Shown one piece after another: positions 1-7,557 of a stretch of 17,795 nt of DNA. The stretch comes from Sulfonitrofixus sp039714575 (GTDB lineage Bacteria > Campylobacterota > Campylobacteria > Campylobacterales > Sulfurimonadaceae): NCBI GenBank assembly GCA_039714575.1, contig JBDLJE010000054.1, positions 1 to 17,795 on the forward strand, written 5' to 3'. The notes beneath the pieces were generated by a model. That model was not told the DNA's origin and searched no databases. It worked only from the letters and a program-made list of their open reading frames with translations. A program made the translations under genes and the position numbers. How positions within the stretch are numbered: position 1 is the first letter of the stretch; each line of letters starts with the position of its first letter.

Positions 1-1938
1 CTCCTTGGCGTACACAAACATTATGACCTGCAAAAGATCCTGGTCAACGTCAACTTTCACATAGACGAAGGTGAACGCATTGTCATCGTCGGAAAGAACG
101 GCAGCGGAAAATCAACGCTGATGAAGACCGTTATGGGCAAGATCGACATCGATGAGGGTGAACGCATCACCAAACAAGACCTTGAGATCAAGATGTTGGA
201 CCAGGTGCCGAAATTCGAGGCAGAAGACTCTGTCCGTCAGGCCGTTGAACGCGGTCTTCAAGAGCTTTACGATGCCAAAGAGCGTTATGATGAGCTCTCC
301 CTGCAGCTGGCCGATAATTTTGATGACAAACTGCTTCTGAAAGAGCACGCTGACCTCTCCAGCTATCTTGACCACCACAGTGCATGGAGCCTTGACGACA
401 AGATCGAACGTATATTGGTGCACTTCAACCTCAAACATATGGAAGCTAACCCCGTTATGATGCTCAGTGGCGGGGAACAGCGTCGTGTGGCACTCGCCGG
501 TCTGCTGCTTCAAAAGCCGGATGTCCTGCTGCTTGATGAGCCTACCAACCACCTTGACGTCTATATGGTCGAGTTTTTGGAAGAGCTGATCCTCAAAGAG
601 CAGTACACCCTTGTCTTTATCTCCCACGACCGCTACTTCATCGACCAGATCGCCACAAAGACCATTGAGGTCGAAGATGGCGCTCTGCGTGAATATAGAG
701 GCGGATACTCAGACTACCTGACCCAAAAAGCCGAATACGTCCGCACCCTCCAGAAGCAGCACGACAACCTTTTAGGGATGCTCAAAACAGAGAACGAGTG
801 GTTTGCCCGCGGTGTCCGTGCCCGTCTAAAACGAAACGAAGGGCGTAAAGAGCGTCTGATGCAGCTTCGCGAAGCCGCCAAGACCAACCCGGCAATGATC
901 CGCAAGATGAGTGTCGAGATACAGCGTGAAGCAAAGCACTTTAACCGCGACAAAAGTATCAACAAACAGAAGATGCTGTTTGAGGTCGAAAACCTGGGCG
1001 TCACGCTCGGGGACAAACTGCTTATCAAAGGGTTTACTACCCGTATCCTGCAAAAAGATGTCATCGCCGTCGTCGGACCGAACGGAACGGGTAAATCCAC
1101 CCTGCTTAAAGTCCTTCTTGGACGTATTAAACCCACAGAGGGTGTTGTCAAACAGGGGGAGTTCTCTATCGGTTACTTTGACCAGCACCGTGAACTTCTG
1201 GAGGACTCTAAAAACCTTATCGAGACCTTCTGTCCCAACGGCGGCGACCGGGTCAATGTACGCGGTTCCAACATGCATGTCTACGGCTACCTCAAAAACT
1301 TTCTCTTTCCCAGAGAGTTTCTGGAGAAAAAGATCGGTACACTCAGCGGCGGGGAGAAGAACCGTGTGGCACTTGCCCTGCTCTTTACCAAAAATGTGGA
1401 CTGCCTTATTCTCGATGAGCCGACAAACGACCTGGACATCCCGACCATCAACATTCTTGAAGAGCAGCTTCAAAACTTTCCGGGCGCCGTCATCCTGGTC
1501 AGTCATGACCGTTTCTTTGTCGACAAGATCGCTAAAAAGCTCTTTGTCTTTAAAAACCATGACGGCCTCATCGAAGAGGAGTATCAACTCTATTCAGAGT
1601 ACCTCGAAGATGAGAAAGAGCTGCGAGAAGTCGAGGGGATCGTAAAAGAGGCTGAAGAGAGTGCCCCTAAAAAAGTGATCCAGGAAAAGACAAAGACGAT
1701 CAAGCTCTCCTACAAAGAGAGTGCGGCATTGAACACACTGCCAAAAGAGATCGAGTCCATCGAAGCAGAGATCGAAAAGATCAACGCCTGCCTCGCCGAC
1801 CCTGAATGTTACGGTGAAAAAGGGATCTCTGTAGTTGCAGAAGAGCTTTCTGCTGCTGAAGCGTTGTATGAGGCCAAAGTCGAAGAGCTGCTGCTTGTCG
1901 AAGAGAAGGTCGAAGAGATCGAAGCACAGAAGTCATAA
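1..1938 (+). CDS. uup: ABC-F family ATPase, Uup-like (5' partial)
   Basis: This is a soluble tandem ATPase of the ABC-F family, which acts on ribosomes or, for Uup, on DNA/ribosome-related processes; it has no membrane segments. The frame is open to the first base, so the start lies outside the window, probably only some ten codons upstream. The first Walker A (GKNGSGKST) is at window residues 31-39, signature LSGGEQRR near 155 and Walker B LLLDEPTNHLD near 176. The second set is GPNGTGKST near 359, LSGGEKNR at 448 and LILDEPTNDLD near 471. A charged coiled-coil C-terminal domain of about 100 residues opens with a KLSYKE motif, as in Uup, which supports that subfamily over EttA or YheS. At least 645 residues are present, close to the usual Uup length. 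Its stop codon overlaps the next start by one base, so the two are probably translationally coupled. Confidence 0.9.
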   Translation, partial: LLGVHKHYDLQKILVNVNFHIDEGERIVIVGKNGSGKSTLMKTVMGKIDIDEGERITKQDLEIKMLDQVPKFEAEDSVRQAVERGLQELYDAKERYDELSLQLADNFDDKLLLKEHADLSSYLDHHSAWSLDDKIERILVHFNLKHMEANPVMMLSGGEQRRVALAGLLLQKPDVLLLDEPTNHLDVYMVEFLEELILKEQYTLVFISHDRYFIDQIATKTIEVEDGALREYRGGYSDYLTQKAEYVRTLQKQHDNLLGMLKTENEWFARGVRARLKRNEGRKERLMQLREAAKTNPAMIRKMSVEIQREAKHFNRDKSINKQKMLFEVENLGVTLGDKLLIKGFTTRILQKDVIAVVGPNGTGKSTLLKVLLGRIKPTEGVVKQGEFSIGYFDQHRELLEDSKNLIETFCPNGGDRVNVRGSNMHVYGYLKNFLFPREFLEKKIGTLSGGEKNRVALALLFTKNVDCLILDEPTNDLDIPTINILEEQLQNFPGAVILVSHDRFFVDKIAKKLFVFKNHDGLIEEEYQLYSEYLEDEKELREVEGIVKEAEESAPKKVIQEKTKTIKLSYKESAALNTLPKEIESIEAEIEKINACLADPECYGEKGISVVAEELSAAEALYEAKVEELLLVEEKVEEIEAQKS

Positions 1939-2588
1939 TGAACTGCAAGATATGTAATGAGCCTGTCACTGCATTTTACGATGACTATATGACGTGTCAG
2001 ACCTATCACTGCAAAGCTTGCGAGTTTATCTTCAAAGATGAAGAGGCCGTCATCTCCCTTGACAAAGAGCGCAAGGTCTATCAGCAGCACAACAACACCG
2101 AAGAGAACCTCGGTTATGTCGCGATGTTTCAAGACTTTATCGACAAAACTATCATCCCGTACAAAGACCAGATACAGACGGCCCTCGACTTTGGGTCAGG
2201 ACCCAACCCGGTACTGGCAAAGATCTTGAAAAGAAATGGCTTTGAGACAGACCATTATGACAAGTTCTTCTCTCCTGAAAAAGTGTACGAAGAGAAGAGC
2301 TATGATCTCATCACCTCAACAGAAGTCATGGAACACATCAGTGATGTCCAAAGTGTCATGACACTTTTTGCACAACACCTCAACACTGGCGGTTTTCTGG
2401 CGCTGATGACACAGTTCCACCCTGACGATCAAGAGGCCTATCTTAACTGGTGGTATCGTCGCGACCCGACGCATATCGTCTTTTTCCGCCCCAAGAGTTT
2501 CGCACTCTTGGCACAGCAACACGGCTTTACCCTCCGTTACCATGATGATAAAAAACTTATACTGCTTCAAAAAGAGAGAAATTTGTAA
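1938..2588 (+). CDS. Class I SAM-dependent methyltransferase with N-terminal zinc ribbon
   Basis: The 216-residue protein begins with a zinc-ribbon-like CxxC...CxxC pattern (C3, C6, C25, C28, plus C20), followed by a Rossmann methyltransferase fold. The SAM-binding glycine motif is LDFGSGPNP near residue 84, and STEVMEHI near 127 fits the acidic-loop/motif IV region of the Methyltransf_23 type. The substrate cannot be read from the sequence. The ATG shares one base with the uup stop (TAATG), implying coupled translation. The stop codon is embedded in the -35 region of the next gene's putative promoter. Function beyond methyl transfer is not assignable; a small-molecule or RNA substrate are both possible. 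Confidence 0.8.
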   Translation: MNCKICNEPVTAFYDDYMTCQTYHCKACEFIFKDEEAVISLDKERKVYQQHNNTEENLGYVAMFQDFIDKTIIPYKDQIQTALDFGSGPNPVLAKILKRNGFETDHYDKFFSPEKVYEEKSYDLITSTEVMEHISDVQSVMTLFAQHLNTGGFLALMTQFHPDDQEAYLNWWYRRDPTHIVFFRPKSFALLAQQHGFTLRYHDDKKLILLQKERNL

Positions 2589-2611
2589 ATTCCGGCATGC
2601 TGTGATACAAT
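2583..2611 (+). promoter_or_regulatory. Putative sigma70 promoter of the 136-aa hypothetical gene
   Basis: TTGTAA (2583-2588) and TACAAT (2606-2611) are separated by exactly 17 bases. The predicted start of transcription is about 2618, giving a leader of about 35 nt that contains AAGGA (2642-2646) ahead of the ATG. The -35 overlaps the stop codon of the methyltransferase gene. Match quality is good by eye, but the promoter is untested. Confidence 0.5.
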
Positions 2612-2653
2612 GAGAAAAACTAAAATATCACTTCACAATTATAAGGAAAAAGT

Positions 2654-3064
2654 ATGTCAGAGAACTTGTCAACCGGACTGCTATTTAAAGACGCACTTTT
2701 AAACTATAGTGAAAAATATAAAGACGATAACGATATATGTGGTGTCAAGATCGATATGCGACCGCAGGGAATCGACCTTATTGTGGGTATTCGTTTTATT
2801 GAGAACGAATCACAATTTACTGTCTGTACAGGCGGTACTAACTGTGAAGGCGCTGATGACAGCCATTTTGATCTTCTATCGGAGGCACTGACCAATATTG
2901 GTGTAGCAAGTAAAAGCGGTGCCGCTATTATGATCAAGCGTAATGCACAGGTCGTCTCTACCGAAGAGGGGTGTTCAGCTATTGAGACAGTTGAAGAGGC
3001 CGCTGCGACTTCAGTAGAAACACAAAAAAAACGCGGCGGGCTTTTCGGCCTTTTTGGTAAATAA
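2654..3064 (+). CDS. Conserved-looking hypothetical protein with Gly/Phe tail
   Basis: I do not recognise this 136-residue protein. It is acidic and soluble-looking with no signal peptide or membrane segment. An alpha/beta-looking first 100 residues is followed by an Ala/Glu/Thr-rich linker (about 103-122) and a terminal KKRGGLFGLFGK patch. That short basic, Gly/Phe-rich end after a flexible linker resembles a peptide that docks to a membrane or a partner. This is inference only. The start is supported by AAGGA eight bases upstream and by a promoter-like element at 2583-2611. It appears to be a single-gene unit, with the next gene convergent. Confidence 0.7.
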   Translation: MSENLSTGLLFKDALLNYSEKYKDDNDICGVKIDMRPQGIDLIVGIRFIENESQFTVCTGGTNCEGADDSHFDLLSEALTNIGVASKSGAAIMIKRNAQVVSTEEGCSAIETVEEAAATSVETQKKRGGLFGLFGK

Positions 3065-3126
3065 AACCGTAAAGCTGCCCTGCCTCATCAAAAACACCAA
3101 CCGGTGCCTACACTAACTCAAAACTC

Positions 3127-3417
3127 TTACTTCTCGTAGTCCACAACTTTACTCAGTTCTGTCACCTCTTTAATAAACGCGACCACCTCCAAATGGGCCG
3201 GATGAACGGCATACTCCTGCAAGCCCTCTTTTGTCTCAAAAGAAGAGATCAAGGAGAGGTCCATCGCTCTCTCGCTGCCGTTAAAGTCAATACCCACCTC
3301 CATAGACACTAGAGGCTCTATCTTCTCGACTAAAGCTTCCAGCATCACTTTTGCTTTGGCAATATTCTCTGCCTTGTTCTCTTTTTTAAAGTCAAACATT
3401 ACAATATGAACGATCAT
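3127..3417 (-). CDS. Dabb (stress-responsive A/B barrel) domain protein
   Basis: The 96-residue protein has the full-length single Dabb ferredoxin-like fold. It opens with IVHIVMFDFK, the usual first strand (hxHhVhFkhK), and has the YAVHPAHLEVVAFI helix region typical of the family, followed by a C-terminal strand ending in VVDYEK. Dabb proteins are small dimers; some are stress-induced, others are cyclases or binding proteins, so function is open. AGGA lies 11 bases before the ATG. It is a monocistronic minus-strand gene, convergent with the hypothetical gene to its left and divergent from the small membrane protein gene to its right. Confidence 0.85.
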   Translation of the reverse strand: MIVHIVMFDFKKENKAENIAKAKVMLEALVEKIEPLVSMEVGIDFNGSERAMDLSLISSFETKEGLQEYAVHPAHLEVVAFIKEVTELSKVVDYEK

Positions 3418-3475
3418 TATTTTTCCTAACTATTAATTTGAGAGAATTTTACCCAATATTAGTTACTATCTTTAC

Positions 3476-3667
3476 ATGAAAGAAATATACGGCAGTGCCA
3501 TCATGTTTTTCTACTTTTTAAAATGGCCTATCTTTCTTGGTCTGCCTATTTTGCATTTTGCATATGGTCTCAACGCTAACTATTTTTTAATTGCCTTTTG
3601 GTTTTTGTGTCTTGGTCTGATCATCAAGGATTTTTGGACAATGTTCCGTAACAAGAGCGCAAAATAA
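3476..3667 (+). CDS. Small two-helix membrane protein
   Basis: The 63-residue protein has two hydrophobic segments (about residues 8-29 and 34-50) and a basic C-terminus, so it is likely an inner-membrane protein with a short cytoplasmic tail. No family is recognised. No Shine-Dalgarno sequence precedes the ATG at 3476, and a TACTAT -10-like box (3464-3469) ends six bases before it, so the transcript may be leaderless. An internal ATG at 3503 also lacks a ribosome-binding site. The stop overlaps the next start by one base (TAATG), which supports the reading frame and coupling to the EEP-fold gene. Confidence 0.65.
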   Translation: MKEIYGSAIMFFYFLKWPIFLGLPILHFAYGLNANYFLIAFWFLCLGLIIKDFWTMFRNKSAK

Positions 3668-4401
3668 TGTTTATACCGCGTATATTTCCACAAAAACTTG
3701 AGCATCAAGAGCACTCTCTGTCTAAAGTGTTCTCTCTCTTGGTCTGGAACATCCATAAAGAGAATCAGCAGCTGCCCTTTCAAAAGAAGCTTGCAGAACT
3801 GCTGACACAAAACCCTAGTGATTTTGTACTCTTTCAAGAGGTTAAATACCCAAAAACAGCCCCCTGCGGTTTTGAAAGCTACTCCTATGCTATCGCCAGT
3901 AATATCGAAACATCAAAAAATGTCTTTGGTGTCTTAACCGCCGCAAAGGTCTCCTTTGAAAAGATCAACACCAATATAACGACACAAAGAGAGATGGGCC
4001 TTGCCACCCGTAAAAGTCTTCTTATTACTCAGCATCGACTTAGCAGTGGTGAAATTCTGCACATGGTAAACCTTCATGCCATCAACTTCGTCTCCCTGAA
4101 AAGCTTTACTCTTGAGATGGAAAAGATAAAAAGAGAACTGCTTCAGTATAGCGGGCCTATGATCATCGGCGGTGATTTCAACAACTGGAGTACAAAAAGA
4201 GTCAAAGTGCTGGAAGCCTTTCAAAAAAAGCTCTCATTGGAAAAAGCAGATGTCGACGAATATCATCATATAAAACACATCTTTTCCAAACCGCTTGACC
4301 ACATCTTCTATCGCGGTGTCAAGTTGCTGAAAGCTGAAGCGATCGATACAAAAAGGATCTCAGACCATAATCCTATCTTTGCGACATTCACAACAGAATA
4401 A
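3667..4401 (+). CDS. Endonuclease/exonuclease/phosphatase (EEP) family protein
   Basis: This 244-residue metal-dependent hydrolase has the DNase I/ExoIII-like fold. The EEP motifs appear in order: WNIH (residues 27-30), the catalytic Glu in LFQEVK (E58), NLHAINF (H137), GGDFNNW (D170 and N172), LDHIFYR (D211, H212) and the terminal SDHNPI (D233, H234). All metal-binding and catalytic positions appear intact, so the enzyme should be active on a phosphodiester or phosphomonoester bond. Nucleic acid, phospholipid and inositol-phosphate substrates are all seen in this superfamily. No signal peptide is evident. The start overlaps the stop of the small membrane protein gene. The gene is convergent with the DASS transporter gene, with a REP-like palindrome between them. 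Confidence 0.88.
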   Translation: MFIPRIFPQKLEHQEHSLSKVFSLLVWNIHKENQQLPFQKKLAELLTQNPSDFVLFQEVKYPKTAPCGFESYSYAIASNIETSKNVFGVLTAAKVSFEKINTNITTQREMGLATRKSLLITQHRLSSGEILHMVNLHAINFVSLKSFTLEMEKIKRELLQYSGPMIIGGDFNNWSTKRVKVLEAFQKKLSLEKADVDEYHHIKHIFSKPLDHIFYRGVKLLKAEAIDTKRISDHNPIFATFTTE

Positions 4402-4509
4402 CTATCACAAAAAAGGCTAAGACAAAACATTGGATGAGCTTTTAATCAACAGATCACACAGATTTTCGCAGATTAAGAACAAACATATAGCAAAAAGAGA
4501 ATAAGCCTC

Positions 4510-4613
4510 TAGGCTTTAGATTTAGTGCAGATTGTGCCAAAGCGAATCCGAAGGCGTACATCGGTACGTCGAGAGGTGAGTTTTGGTACAAGGTGTGCTG
4601 AAGCTAAAGCCTA
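4510..4613. repeat. REP-like long imperfect palindrome
   Basis: Outer arms TAGGCTTTAG (4510-4519) and CTAAAGCCTA (4604-4613) are perfect complements. Pairing continues inward with mismatches: the TTGTGCCAAA region around 4532-4541 opposes TTTTGGTACAA around 4581-4591. The centre is a perfect hairpin, CGTAC-ATCG-GTACG (4555-4568). The last three bases supply the TAG stop of the DASS transporter gene. It lies between two convergent genes, where it could act as a bidirectional terminator or mRNA-end stabiliser. A dispersed REP/BIME-type or MITE-like element is the likeliest origin, but copy number cannot be seen here. The 108 bases before it (4402-4509) hold no gene. Confidence 0.65.
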
Positions 4614-5966
4614 GACAAGGCCGCTCCAAAAATACTTTGCTATGAGTACGATTAAGACAATCCCCACAACATTAAAAACAACCCCGTATTTCGCCATCGT
4701 CTTGACATCGACAACACCCGACGACATAGCGATGGCGTTCGGCGGAGTGGCAATAGGGAGCATAAAGGCATAACTGGCGCAGATCGTCGCGACCATCATA
4801 AAGAGACGGGTGTCAAGCCCTGTCTGCTCTGACACGGAGTAGATGACCGGCAGCATGATCGAGATCAACGCCGTGTTGGAGGTCACCTCTGTGGTAAACG
4901 TGACTATGGCCGCAACGATCAGAAGCAGCAGCAGTGGTCCCAGGTCACTCAGACCGATAATGTATGAGGCGATCTTATCGGCTAAACCGGTGTGTGAAAA
5001 GGCCATTGCGATGGAGAAGCCGGCACCAAACAGCATCATGATCCTAAAAGGGATCTTTCCCTTGTCTTCCATCCACTCCAAGATGTTAAAAGGGGGCGCG
5101 AACAGCAGCAGTCCCGCTGAGAGCAAGATAACAGGCTCACTCATGCCTAGACCGTTCCAATAAGGCTTTATCGGTGCATTCAACAAAAGAACCGTCATCA
5201 AAGTGACAATAATGAATATCACTTTTTTCTGCGGTACGGTCAGCGGTCTCTCTCCGGCCTCCATCTCGATCTTCTCTTTGCCGACACCTATGCTCAGTAC
5301 GGCTGAGACAAAAAGAAACATCACAAACGAGAGCGGTGCGACCATCCACATCCATTGAAAAAACGGTATCGGCGCCATATTATGTTCTTGCATGATCCCA
5401 AGCAGGATAAGGTTTGGCGGTGTACCGATAGGCGTCATGATACCCCCTATGCTCGCACCGTAGGCTATGGCCAAAACAAAACGGAGTTTCAGTTTCGGGT
5501 CGTCCGAGAGAAAAAGTGCGATGGAGATCAGCAGGAGTGTCGTCGTCGTATTGGAGAGGATAGAGCTTAACAGCCCTGAGGTAAGCGCAAGCGAGAAGAT
5601 AACACCTTTGGCACTGTTTGGAAAGACCTTCAAGACCTTGTTCGCGATCCAGGTGTGCAAGCCGGTCTTCTCCACCGCGATCGCCAGCATAAACCCTCCA
5701 AGAAAGAGGTAGATAATGGGGTGGGCATAGTTGAGCGTCGTCGCTTTAGTACTTAAGATCCCAAAGGTCGGGAAAAGAACGATAGGCAGCAGTGAGACGA
5801 CACCGAGAGCAAGACCTTCGTTGGTCCATAAGGTGATCAGAAGCACCAAAACACCTACCAGCAGTGACTGCTGGGTCGTTAACGCAAGAGAGGCAAGCGC
5901 AAACCCAATGACACTCAGAACTAAGGCCACTCCTATCTTTTTTACACCTGTTGTCGCTTCATTCAT
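4611..5966 (-). CDS. DASS family (SLC13/INDY-type) anion:Na+ symporter
   Basis: This 451-residue inner-membrane protein is hydrophobic throughout, with about eleven helices and hairpins. It shows the two inverted-repeat signatures of the divalent anion:sodium symporter family: SNT at 138-140 followed by GTPPN (181-185), and SNT at 363-365 followed by ATPPNA (407-412). These SNT loops bind carboxylate/anion and Na+ in VcINDY-type carriers. Likely substrates are C4-dicarboxylates, sulfate or related anions; the exact one cannot be read. It is the last gene of the minus-strand unit. AGGAG ahead of its ATG overlaps the gpsA stop, and the gap is eight bases. Its own stop codon is supplied by the REP-like palindrome. 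Confidence 0.88.
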   Translation of the reverse strand: MNEATTGVKKIGVALVLSVIGFALASLALTTQQSLLVGVLVLLITLWTNEGLALGVVSLLPIVLFPTFGILSTKATTLNYAHPIIYLFLGGFMLAIAVEKTGLHTWIANKVLKVFPNSAKGVIFSLALTSGLLSSILSNTTTTLLLISIALFLSDDPKLKLRFVLAIAYGASIGGIMTPIGTPPNLILLGIMQEHNMAPIPFFQWMWMVAPLSFVMFLFVSAVLSIGVGKEKIEMEAGERPLTVPQKKVIFIIVTLMTVLLLNAPIKPYWNGLGMSEPVILLSAGLLLFAPPFNILEWMEDKGKIPFRIMMLFGAGFSIAMAFSHTGLADKIASYIIGLSDLGPLLLLLIVAAIVTFTTEVTSNTALISIMLPVIYSVSEQTGLDTRLFMMVATICASYAFMLPIATPPNAIAMSSGVVDVKTMAKYGVVFNVVGIVLIVLIAKYFWSGLV

Positions 5967-5974
5967 CTAAGCTC

Positions 5975-6871
5975 CTAGCGCGACAGGAGGTCTTGGAGGC
6001 TTTTCTGCGGCTCTTTACCCTCTAAAATAGCGTAGACCTCTGCCGCAATAGGCAGGTAAATAGCACGTTCCTCGGCAATAGTGTTGAGCGCATACGCCGT
6101 TCCTATACCTTCGGCCACTTCACCCAGCTCTTCGAGTATCTCACCCTGTGACTTTCCGGCTGACAGACCAAGCCCGACACGGAAGTTGCGCGACATGCTC
6201 GAAGAAGCTGTTAAAAAGAGGTCACCCGCACCGCTTAGGCCTAAAAAAGTATCATCCTCTGCCCCATAGTGCTTACCAAAACGGTGCATCTCGATAAGAC
6301 CGCGCGATATCAGTGAAGCGCTGGCATTTTTACCCAGCTGCAGCCCCTCCGTAATACCCGCAGCAATGGCAATGACATTCTTGTAGGCTCCTGCCACCTC
6401 GGCACCCATGACATCTTTTGAGACATAGGTACGTACAAATGACGGAAAGTAGGTTCCAAAGGCGTCAGCTACCTCTTCATTCTGCGCATTGATGACCAAA
6501 GCACAAGGAAGAGCCTGCATCACTTCTGCCGCAAAGGAGGGGCCGGACAAGAAGGCGATATTCTCATCATCCACATGCTTGGCGAATATCTCATTTAAAA
6601 AACGGCCGGTTGACGCTTCGATCCCTTTGGCAACGACCAAAACTTTTTGTCCCTTGTTTACAAAATTGTCGTCCAGCCAACATGCCACCTGCTGTGCCGG
6701 TATAGCCATGACCAGGTACTCTAACTCCAAGACCTCTTCGAGTGAGACGAAGTTCTCGATGTCGCGTTTGGTCCGCGAAGTGATATAGACCTCATTATCT
6801 GGATTTTGACGAAAGGCAAATGCCAGTGCCTGACCCCATTTACCTGCTCCAATAACGCCTATTTTCTTCAC
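5975..6871 (-). CDS. gpsA: Glycerol-3-phosphate dehydrogenase [NAD(P)+]
   Basis: The enzyme interconverts dihydroxyacetone phosphate and sn-glycerol 3-phosphate, supplying the phospholipid backbone, in the cytosol. At 298 residues it is slightly shorter than the roughly 330 usual, as in other Campylobacterota. The N-terminal Rossmann motif GAGKWG is at residues 8-13. Others are GPSFAAE at 110-116, the catalytic Lys in EVAGAYKN (K164), GLSGAGDLFLT around 211-221 and SRNFRVG at 227-233. The start overlaps the stop of the upstream RCK gene by four bases (ATGA), so translation is coupled. Confidence 0.96.
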   Translation of the reverse strand: MKKIGVIGAGKWGQALAFAFRQNPDNEVYITSRTKRDIENFVSLEEVLELEYLVMAIPAQQVACWLDDNFVNKGQKVLVVAKGIEASTGRFLNEIFAKHVDDENIAFLSGPSFAAEVMQALPCALVINAQNEEVADAFGTYFPSFVRTYVSKDVMGAEVAGAYKNVIAIAAGITEGLQLGKNASASLISRGLIEMHRFGKHYGAEDDTFLGLSGAGDLFLTASSSMSRNFRVGLGLSAGKSQGEILEELGEVAEGIGTAYALNTIAEERAIYLPIAAEVYAILEGKEPQKSLQDLLSR

Positions 6872-7557
6872 TGTACCATCCTTCTGAAGTTCTCTATCTG
6901 CTCATCATAACCGATTACTACTAAAATGTCCCCTACAACAAGACGATGCTTATACCCTTTGGAAGTAAAGACAAAACGGGTCTGCATCTTTCCATCGACC
7001 GCTGCCAGAACAATAAGGTCCTGCTCGACTTTCAGTGAGACATCATGCAGTGACTCACCGATAAAAGAAGAGCCTTCCGCCAGCTCGATCTGCACCGTTT
7101 TCAGGGCAGTCTCTTCTTGCAGTATATCTTGCACGATATGGGTCACTATCGGTTTTTCAAGCACCTCGATGATAAGGTCGGAAGTGGCTTGAAGCTTTGA
7201 GATCACCTTGTTGGCACCGGCAAGACGCAGCTTCGATGCATGCTCCTGCGTTGATGCCAGAGCGATCAAGCGTGCATCTTCCAAGCCGTCTTTCAGTCCT
7301 ATCGTCAAGTAAACATTAGCCGCGTCATCTTCCAGAGCGCAGATGAACAAAGTCTCTTGCCTGTTGAAGTGGGTAAAGGCTTCCCAGTTGTCGTCCAGGT
7401 CAAAAAGCTCCGCCTCAAAACCGTCTTTGAGAGCCTGTGCAACCGTCTCTTCTTTCAGTTCATAGACCTTAACGCTTCGATAGGCCTCACTGACCTGAAA
7501 AACGATCTCTTTTGCAAACTCTGCGTAGCCAAAGACTACAACATCAAGTGTCTTCAT
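6868..7557 (-). CDS. Soluble RCK (KTN/TrkA-type) regulatory protein
   Basis: This 229-residue cytosolic protein has an N-terminal Rossmann-like RCK_N domain (about 1-130) and a TrkA_C domain (about 150-229, ending in VVGDILVVIGYDEQIENFRRM). The nucleotide-binding glycine motif is degenerate: FGYAEFA replaces GxGxxG, so ligand binding may be altered or lost. The start overlaps the stop of the K+ channel gene by four bases. This suggests co-synthesis, and the protein may assemble with or modulate that channel. That partnership is inference from context. No membrane segment is present. Confidence 0.82.
   Translation of the reverse strand: MKTLDVVVFGYAEFAKEIVFQVSEAYRSVKVYELKEETVAQALKDGFEAELFDLDDNWEAFTHFNRQETLFICALEDDAANVYLTIGLKDGLEDARLIALASTQEHASKLRLAGANKVISKLQATSDLIIEVLEKPIVTHIVQDILQEETALKTVQIELAEGSSFIGESLHDVSLKVEQDLIVLAAVDGKMQTRFVFTSKGYKHRLVVGDILVVIGYDEQIENFRRMVQ

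Noticed and set aside
826..1587. Long antisense frames inside uup, gatB, the K+ channel and DASS genes (for example this 253-codon one)
   Set aside because: They are shadow frames of well-supported genes, with no ribosome-binding site and no recognisable domain.
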